From Pseudomonadota bacterium (GTDB taxonomy: Bacteria > Myxococcota > Polyangia > Polyangiales > Polyangiaceae): 6,996 bases of DNA. The stretch is taken from positions 1 to 6,996 of the forward strand of contig JAEZYO010000772.1 of the NCBI GenBank assembly GCA_023419055.1, given 5' to 3'. Shown here piece by piece: positions 1 to 4,490 of the stretch. Each line of letters opens with the position of its first letter. Positions within the stretch are counted from its first letter, which is position 1. The position numbers were made by a program, and so were the translations under genes. The notes under the pieces are model-generated. The model had not been told where the DNA came from, ran no database searches, and worked only from the letters and a program-made list of their open reading frames with translations.

Positions 1-55
1 CGCGCTCACGGCGATCGCACGCTCCGGTTCCACCGACGACGAGCACCGCGCCCAT
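1..55 (-). CDS. possible lipoprotein N-terminus, partial at left edge
   Basis: Reading the minus strand from the ATG at 55-53 gives 18 codons before the window ends: Met-Gly, a hydrophobic run (AVLVVGGTG), then Ala-Cys-Asp-Arg-Arg. This resembles the end of a lipoprotein signal peptide followed by a Cys. The same frame is open upstream of the ATG and reads Arg-rich then Ala-Leu-Leu, which would make a better signal peptide, but I find no ATG, GTG or TTG there and no ribosome binding site in front of the ATG. It would lie about 90 bp downstream of infA on the same strand. Only a fragment is visible, so this may be a chance open frame; function unknown. Confidence 0.25.
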   Translation of the reverse strand, partial: MGAVLVVGGTGACDRRER

Positions 56-147
56 CAGGAGCGCGGCGCGAGGGGAACGAGCGGGTCGTGTGGCGCGCGC
101 GGGAGGTGCTTCGCGCGGGGTCGAAGCGGAGCTCCGCGCGCCGGCCG

Positions 148-369
148 TCACTTACCGCGGTAGACGATGAGACCGTGGCTCAGATCGTACGGGGACACGG
201 CGACGCGCACGCGGTCTCCCGGAAGCACACGGATGTGATGACGACGCATACGACCCGAGAGCTGCGCGCGCACGACGGCGCCGCCTTGATCGACGCGGAT
301 GTTGTACTGACCACCGCCGAGAGCGTCCTGAATGACGCCCTCCATTTCCAGCAGATCACCCTTACTCAT
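148..369 (-). CDS. infA: translation initiation factor IF-1
   Basis: A 73-residue protein of the normal IF-1 length (71-73), with the single S1-like OB fold. IF-1 binds the 30S A site and, with IF-2 and IF-3, directs initiator tRNA selection in the cytoplasm. Family signatures are visible: an opening Lys-Gly-Asp and Glu-Gly-Val-Ile (residues 3-13), the block SGRMRRHHIRVLPGD (38-52), and the C-terminal SPYDLSHGLIVYRGK (59-73), close to the usual SPYDLTKGRI-[TV]-[YF]-R. The substitutions QYNIRVDQGG (21-30) and Leu67, where Arg is common, make it somewhat divergent, as seen for extra infA copies in some genomes. The start ATG at 369 is preceded by a purine-rich GAGAAGAG about 9 nt upstream. The gene stands alone here, divergent from the HAD gene and not in a ribosomal-protein operon. 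The identification is firm; whether it is the main or a paralogous IF-1 cannot be told. Confidence 0.95.
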   Translation of the reverse strand: MSKGDLLEMEGVIQDALGGGQYNIRVDQGGAVVRAQLSGRMRRHHIRVLPGDRVRVAVSPYDLSHGLIVYRGK

Positions 370-468
370 GAGTTATGACTCTTCTCGCAAACTGAAGACC
401 AAGCCGGTCGAAAGTTCTTGACCCGGCGGAAACTGACATACCCGGCCCTTCAATGCAAGCTGGCCCCT

Positions 469-539
469 CCCCGTCACGGGGCAGCCTCGACCGAGGTGCG
501 GCAACCGTGCGGCGGGCTTGCGCCGGGCGAATCCCCGTG
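469..539 (+). promoter_or_regulatory. candidate structured 5' leader of the HAD gene
   Basis: This part of the divergent spacer has nested inverted repeats. CCCCGT (469-474) pairs with ACGGGG (476-481), or alternatively CACGGGG (475-481) pairs perfectly with CCCCGTG (533-539). The two pairings are mutually exclusive. The second would close a junction holding CCTC/GAGG (485-488 with 493-496) and CGGCG/CGCCG (510-514 with 521-525). A pyrimidine tract CCTCCTCC (551-558) that could pair with the GGAG ribosome binding site (587-590) follows. This resembles an attenuator or riboswitch architecture, but I recognise no known riboswitch class, and in GC-rich DNA such pairings arise by chance. Confidence 0.3.
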
Positions 540-586
540 GTCCCTCTCGGCCTCCTCCTTTCACGAGCACTTCACGAGTAAAAACC

Positions 587-590
587 GGAG
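587..590 (+). promoter_or_regulatory. ribosome binding site deciding the HAD start
   Basis: GGAG lies 5 nt before the GTG at 596. It supports the GTG as start over the in-frame ATG at 518, which would add 26 Arg/Pro-rich residues ahead of the HAD motif I strand. Confidence 0.6.
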
Positions 591-595
591 TCGCG

Positions 596-1297
596 GTGTT
601 TCAAGCTACCCTGTTCGACTACAACGGCGTCCTGGTCGATGACGAGGCGGTTCATCTGGCTGCCTTCCAGGACGCGCTCGCGCCGGAGGGCGTGACGCTC
701 AGCGAGCACGACTACTGGCAGCGTTACCTCGGGTTCGATGACGCTGGTGCGTTTCGCGCGATCCTCACCGATGCGGGCAGCCCGCCGGACGAAGCGCGGG
801 TCGCCGAGCTCATCGAGCGCAAACGTCCGCTCTACCTCGCGCGCGCCAAGGTATCCCTCGTTACATTCCCGGGCGCACGCCAAGGGCTCGAGCTTTGTGC
901 GAGCTTTGGCCCGGTGTGCATCGTGTCGGGCGCGCTCCGCGACGAGATCGAGCTCGGGCTCTCCGTGCTCGACGCGCGTCACACCGTGCAGGCCATCGTG
1001 AGCGCGGAGGACACGAAGGCGTGCAAGCCCGACCCCGAAGGGTACGAGCTCGGCAAGGCGGAGCTCACCCGCTTCGCGAACGGCGACGCGGCGCGTTTCG
1101 CGGGCCGCACGCTGGTGATCGAGGATTCGACCGCCGGGATCCAGGCCGCGAAGGCCGCCGGCCTCTTCTGTCTCGCGGTCACGCACAGCTACCCGCGCGA
1201 GCTCTTGCTCGAGGCGGGCGCGGATCACGTGATTGGCAACCTGACCGAGCTCTCGCGCGAGCTCTTGGTCGAGCTGTCGCGGAAGCTGCATGGGTAG
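596..1297 (+). CDS. HAD-superfamily hydrolase, beta-phosphoglucomutase-like
   Basis: From the GTG at 596 this encodes 233 residues, a normal length for HAD subclass I phosphatases and beta-phosphoglucomutases, which act on phosphorylated metabolites (often sugar phosphates) in the cytoplasm through an aspartyl-phosphate. The four HAD motifs are in order: motif I FDYNGVLVDDE (residues 7-17) with nucleophile Asp8; an alpha-helical cap at about 16-90; motif II VSGA with Ser111; motif III Lys144 in KPDPEGY; motif IV IEDSTAGI with Glu176 and Asp177. The second motif I aspartate, the usual general acid/base, is Asn10. The start is set by a GGAG five bases upstream and by motif I beginning at once. 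The stop overlaps the next gene's ATG by 8 bp, so the two are probably co-transcribed and coupled. Substrate cannot be read from the sequence; phosphatase, mutase or a catalytically weak variant are all possible. Confidence 0.9.
   Translation: MFQATLFDYNGVLVDDEAVHLAAFQDALAPEGVTLSEHDYWQRYLGFDDAGAFRAILTDAGSPPDEARVAELIERKRPLYLARAKVSLVTFPGARQGLELCASFGPVCIVSGALRDEIELGLSVLDARHTVQAIVSAEDTKACKPDPEGYELGKAELTRFANGDAARFAGRTLVIEDSTAGIQAAKAAGLFCLAVTHSYPRELLLEAGADHVIGNLTELSRELLVELSRKLHG
1194..1273 (+). repeat. short direct repeat inside the HAD gene
   Basis: A 20-bp unit at 1194-1213 recurs at 1254-1273 with one mismatch (C1208 versus G1268), exactly 60 bp (20 codons) apart. It encodes RELLLE and RELLVE near the C-terminus. 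It may be a local duplication or only the result of repeated Glu-Leu codon use. Confidence 0.4.
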
Positions 1298-2465
1298 AGA
1301 CCGCTCGGCGCTCGCATTGCTGACGACGCTCCTTTCGCTCGCTGCGGCGACACCGGCGCAGGCCGAGCCGGGGCCCGTCTTGCCTCCCGGTGCGCTCGCG
1401 TGGGCGGAGAGCGGCCGCGGTGCGATGCGTGGCATCACGATTGGACCGATCGAGAACGCGCTCCACCCGGGCAAGGGCTACGGCTCGCCCGCGTACGAGC
1501 GCATGCTCGACGAGGCGCGCCGCCTGGGCGCGACCTGGGTGAGCATCACTCCTTTCGGTAGGGTGGCGAACCTCACGCCCACGGGCATCGACATGACCTT
1601 CGAGGCCCCCTACCCCGAGAACCGCGCTGCGGTGTCGCGAGCGATCCGGCTCGCCCACGAAGCGGGACTACAGGTCATGCTGGTGCCGCACCTGTGGGTG
1701 GAAGACGGGGGCTGGCGCGCCGAAATCGAGCCGGGCGACGACGCAGCCTGGGCGCGCTGGGCGGCGGCTTATCGCGGCTTCGTCGAGAGCTGGGCGGAGG
1801 TCGCGCGAGACACGGGCGTCGACCTCTTCTCGGCAGGCGTCGAGCTCCGGAGCTGGGTCACCACCACCAGAGCCCCGAGCTTCGTGGACATCTTGCGCTC
1901 GGTGCGCTCCATCTATCCGGGCCCGATCACGTACGCCGCCAACTGGGACGACGTCGAGGACACGGTGATCCTCGGCGAGCTCGACTTCATCGGCATCAAC
2001 GCGTTCTTCCCGCTGACCGACAAGGAGAACGCGAGCGTCGACGAGCTGCTCGGCGGCGGGCGTGAGGTGGCGCGCAAGGTGCGCGATCTCGCCACGCTCT
2101 GGAACAAGCCCGTGGTGTTCACCGAGTTCGGCTACACGACGCGCCGCGATCCGGCGCTCCGCCCCTGGGAGTGGCCCGAGCACCTGTCTAACGTGGTGAT
2201 CGACGAGCTCGCGCAAGCCGACGCGTACCGCGGCTTGCTGGGTCCCGTAATGGACGAGCCCTGGCTCGCGGGAGCGTTCGTGTGGAGGACGTACTCGGAT
2301 CCGGACGACGTGTCGCAAGAGGCCGAGTGGGGCTTCTCTCCGCGCGGCAAGCTCGCGGAGCTCGTGCTGCGCGACGCCTACTCGGCGTGGTGGGCGAGCG
2401 ACGGGCCGCGACCGCTCGGGCACGCGCTCGTGACGTGGAGCGCCGAGACTCCGGGCGTTTACTAG
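1290..2465 (+). CDS. secreted GH113-like glycoside hydrolase (TIM barrel)
   Basis: A 391-residue protein beginning with a Sec signal peptide: Arg3/Arg5, a hydrophobic core to about residue 20, and a likely AQA cleavage after Ala25. The mature part reads as a (beta/alpha)8 glycoside hydrolase close to family GH113, whose characterised members are endo-beta-1,4-mannanases. In order: MRGITIGPIE (46-55), the beta-2 strand GATWVSITPFGR (80-91), GLQVMLVPHLWV (126-137), the acid/base strand FSAGVELRSW with Glu185, AANWDD (216-221), DFIGINAFFP (232-241), and the nucleophile strand VVFTEFGY with Glu279. The two Glu residues at the ends of strands 4 and 7 fit clan GH-A retaining enzymes. GGAAG (1281-1285) is a plausible binding site, and the ATG overlaps the HAD stop by 8 bp. 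It probably acts in the periplasm or outside the cell on a mannan-type polysaccharide; the substrate is inferred from family only. Confidence 0.83.
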   Translation: MGRDRSALALLTTLLSLAAATPAQAEPGPVLPPGALAWAESGRGAMRGITIGPIENALHPGKGYGSPAYERMLDEARRLGATWVSITPFGRVANLTPTGIDMTFEAPYPENRAAVSRAIRLAHEAGLQVMLVPHLWVEDGGWRAEIEPGDDAAWARWAAAYRGFVESWAEVARDTGVDLFSAGVELRSWVTTTRAPSFVDILRSVRSIYPGPITYAANWDDVEDTVILGELDFIGINAFFPLTDKENASVDELLGGGREVARKVRDLATLWNKPVVFTEFGYTTRRDPALRPWEWPEHLSNVVIDELAQADAYRGLLGPVMDEPWLAGAFVWRTYSDPDDVSQEAEWGFSPRGKLAELVLRDAYSAWWASDGPRPLGHALVTWSAETPGVY

Positions 2466-2791
2466 CGCCACTACGACGCGGGCCGACGTCGCCGGCGCAG
2501 CTACAGGGTGCGAAATGTGGCTTCGGGCACGACTCGAACTCGGAACCACTCAGAGCGGACCTCAGCGCTCGGCAACTCTCTTGTGAAGAGGCAGGGACCG
2601 CGTTCTGAAAAATGACCACGCTGCAGCTCCGCATGAATCGTGCGCGGCACCTTTCGACGGTCTTCCAAGACTCCGATCCTTCGCCGCATCCTTGTCGGAA
2701 TCGATTTTCGGACCGGCCGTGGCCTCCGCACTCGACGCCGCGTGCCTTCTCCAAAAGCGCCCACGACCATGAAGTGGCGTTGTCAGCAAGA

Positions 2792-2829
2792 CGAACGTTC
2801 GCCTCGTGATCAGTTGGGGATCACCTCCT
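2792..2829. other. palindromes plus a 16S rRNA 3'-end-like 12-mer
   Basis: The 10-bp palindrome CGAACGTTCG (2792-2801) is followed by an inverted repeat GTGATC (2806-2811) / GATCAC (2819-2824) with a 7-nt loop. It ends in GGATCACCTCCT (2818-2829), identical to the terminal 12 nt of typical bacterial 16S rRNA that carry the anti-Shine-Dalgarno. Read on the minus strand it is a maximal Shine-Dalgarno, AGGAGGTGATCC, but no credible start codon follows at normal spacing. The preceding GTTGG also recalls 16S, with one extra G; further upstream the resemblance is lost. Confidence 0.45.
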
Positions 2830-3077
2830 AGGGTCTTGGATTGTGGCCGAGCTGCAGGAAACGAGGGACCGAGCTTTCTCAATCGACTATTCGCGCTCGA
2901 TGGCGCAAGGGGGGAATTTCGTCGCTGGGCCGCGATCGTGGGTTCGTGGTCACGCGCGCGGAGAAGCTCCGAGCTATGCCACCCGTGGGCGCTCGCGGTT
3001 CCCACCTCTGCAAAGCTGTTCCTCCGAAGCCTATTGCCCGGGAAGTGTTTAGGGCGTCGTAGTGACAGTGCGCACGG

Positions 3078-3092
3078 CTGCTCCGCGAGCAG
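3078..3092. repeat. perfect stem-loop in the spacer
   Basis: CTGCTC (3078-3083) and GAGCAG (3087-3092) form a 6-bp stem with a CGC loop. No T-run follows on either strand, so a factor-independent terminator is not supported. Confidence 0.35.
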
Positions 3093-3144
3093 GATCGTAT
3101 GGCTTTCCGTCGCGCCACACGGCTTAAGGGATGCCGGCCATGCT

Positions 3145-3163
3145 ACGCGGGTTTCACCCACGT
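3145..3163. promoter_or_regulatory. imperfect palindrome upstream of the transporter
   Basis: ACGCGGGT (3145-3152) and ACCCACGT (3156-3163) are inverted copies around TTC, with one mismatch (C3148/A3160). The site is 115 bp before the transporter ATG and just upstream of a weak promoter candidate, so it could be a dimeric regulator's operator. No regulator family is recognised. Confidence 0.3.
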
Positions 3164-3202
3164 GGACGGTGCTCTCGGCTCGCGTCGTCACTTCATCCCA
3201 TC

Positions 3203-3231
3203 TTGGGTCGAGCGAATTGTCCGCGTATTTG
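3203..3231 (+). promoter_or_regulatory. weak sigma-70-type promoter candidate for the transporter
   Basis: TTGGGT (3203-3208) and TATTTG (3226-3231) are separated by 17 bp, the ideal spacing, but each box matches consensus at only three of six positions. Transcription would begin about 40 bp before the ATG at 3279. Confidence 0.2.
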
Positions 3232-3278
3232 CTCTCTGACTTTTCGGGCCGAGACGCCTCGGGTCTACTAGTCGCTCG

Positions 3279-4490
3279 ATGAACGAGGAGGCCTTTCGCA
3301 CCTACCCTTACCGCTGGGTGGTGCTCGCGGTGTTCATGGGCGTGAACCTGACGATTCAGACGCTCTGGATCGCGTACGCCGCGATCACCGGCCCGGCGGC
3401 GAAGTTCCATGGCGTGAGCGATCTCGAGATCGGCTTTCTGGCGATGACGTTCATGATCGCGTACGTGCCGCTCTCGATCCCGGTGTCGTGGATCATCGAT
3501 ACGTACGGCTTTCGAGCGGCGGTGAGCATCGGGGCGGTGCTGATGGGAGTGTTCGGGCTCGGGCGCGGGTTTGCGGGAGCAAGCTACCCGCTGGTGCTGG
3601 CGAGCACGGTGGGGCTCGCGATCGCGCAGCCCTTCTTGCTGAATGCGTGGACGAAATTGCCGGCGAATTGGTTCGCGATGAAGGAGCGGGCGACGGCGGT
3701 GGGGCTCGTGACGCTAGCGAACCTGATCGGCACCGCGATCGGGCTCGTGCTGACGCCGGTGCTGCTCGAGGACGGCGTGTCGATCCCGAACATTCAGCTG
3801 CTCTACGGCGTGGCGACGGCGATCTCGGTCGCGCTGTTCTTGGTGTTCGCGCGCGACAAGCCACCGACGCCGCCGTGCCCGCCCGATCAGGCGGGGCGCG
3901 CGCTCGTGCTCGACGGGCTGAAGCACGCGCTCGGAGTGAAGGCGTTCTGGTTCTATCTGGTGGTGTCGTTCGTCGGGCTCGGGATCTTCAACGGTGTGAC
4001 CACGTGGGTGGAGAGCATCGTGCGGCCGCGCGGGTTCACCCCGACTCAGGCAGGGACGCTGGGCGCGGTGATGCTCGTGGGCGGCGTGCTGGGCGCCGTT
4101 ATCGTGCCCGCGATTTCGGATCGCCAGCAGAAGCGCCAGCGCTACTTGATGCTCGGAGTGCTGTTCGCGATCCCGGGCGTGCTCGGGCTCGCGTTCGCGA
4201 CGAGCTTCCCTGCCCTGCTCGGCGCGGCGTTCGTGCTCGGCTTCTTCTTGATCAGCACGGGACCCATCGGGATGCAGTACGCCGCGGAGATCACCCGTCC
4301 GACGCCCGAAGGGACCTCGAACGGCTTGATCCAGCTGTTCGGGCAGGCGTCGGTGGTGTTCGTGTACGTGATGGAGGCGTTGAAGACTCCCGAGGGTGCG
4401 TTCACCCCGGCGCTCTTGTTCACGGTGGCGCTCCTCCTCGTGAGCGCGGCGCTCGTGACGCAGATGAAGGACGCTCACTCGAGCTTGTAG
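3279..4490 (+). CDS. MFS transporter, FLVCR-like
   Basis: A 403-residue inner-membrane protein with about 12 TM helices (roughly 13-36, 51-73, 80-98, 103-125, 138-162, 172-192, then 222-246, 258-280, 288-307, 311-335, 345-368, 376-396) split by a Pro-rich loop KPPTPPCPPDQ (194-204). It belongs to the major facilitator superfamily and most resembles the eukaryotic FLVCR1/FLVCR2 branch (choline/ethanolamine transport; haem export also proposed). Shared blocks are RWVVL at the start of TM1, WIAYAAI (30-36), AYVPL and WIIDTYGFR (motif A region, 61-79), ANWFAMKE (129-136), and AAEITRPTPEGTSNG (335-349). Trp30, Gln117 and Gln356 align with ligand-contacting FLVCR residues, but the Tyr used in TM7 is Asn238. 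No Shine-Dalgarno is evident before the ATG. The 3' end overlaps the convergent lipoprotein gene by 16 bp. MFS membership is firm; the substrate is not known. Confidence 0.92.
   Translation: MNEEAFRTYPYRWVVLAVFMGVNLTIQTLWIAYAAITGPAAKFHGVSDLEIGFLAMTFMIAYVPLSIPVSWIIDTYGFRAAVSIGAVLMGVFGLGRGFAGASYPLVLASTVGLAIAQPFLLNAWTKLPANWFAMKERATAVGLVTLANLIGTAIGLVLTPVLLEDGVSIPNIQLLYGVATAISVALFLVFARDKPPTPPCPPDQAGRALVLDGLKHALGVKAFWFYLVVSFVGLGIFNGVTTWVESIVRPRGFTPTQAGTLGAVMLVGGVLGAVIVPAISDRQQKRQRYLMLGVLFAIPGVLGLAFATSFPALLGAAFVLGFFLISTGPIGMQYAAEITRPTPEGTSNGLIQLFGQASVVFVYVMEALKTPEGAFTPALLFTVALLLVSAALVTQMKDAHSSL

Larger units (their letters stand above)
2466..3278. other. 813-bp gene-free spacer with several dyads
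   Basis: No open frame here looks coding. The candidates on both strands have irregular composition, no recognisable domain and no good start, and the third-position GC bias of the neighbours is lost. The stretch is visibly richer in A and T than the genes around it. It holds an interrupted dyad after the glycoside hydrolase stop (GCGCC 2465-2469 with GGCGC 2494-2498), a self-palindrome with the 16S-tail-like motif (2792-2829), a perfect stem-loop at 3078-3092, an imperfect palindrome at 3145-3163, and presumably the transporter promoter. No terminator with a T-tract is seen after 2465. It could be a decayed gene, a regulatory region or the site of an unannotated small RNA. Confidence 0.6.

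Noticed and set aside
475..539. Cloverleaf-like folding with a 7-bp closing stem, considered as a tRNA
   Set aside because: Too short for a tRNA, no T-loop consensus and no D-arm of normal size.
518..595. Upstream ATG start for the HAD protein
   Set aside because: It adds an Arg/Pro-rich stretch before motif I; the GTG at 596 has a well-placed GGAG and begins directly at the first beta-strand.
572..1474. A 300-codon minus-strand open frame opposite the HAD gene
   Set aside because: Composition is Arg/Glu/Ala-rich without motifs, while the plus strand carries all four HAD motifs in one frame.
2531..2539. A T-loop-like GTTCGAGTC on the minus strand suggesting a tRNA
   Set aside because: The flanking bases do not form a T-stem, and no acceptor stem or anticodon arm can be drawn.
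2501..3410. Open frames in the gene-free spacer on both strands (for example 2806-3282 plus, 2562-3410 minus, 2501-2770 minus)
   Set aside because: No family features, no suitable ribosome binding site near a start, irregular composition. The strong minus-strand Shine-Dalgarno at 2818-2829 is nearly 50 nt from the ATG at 2770.
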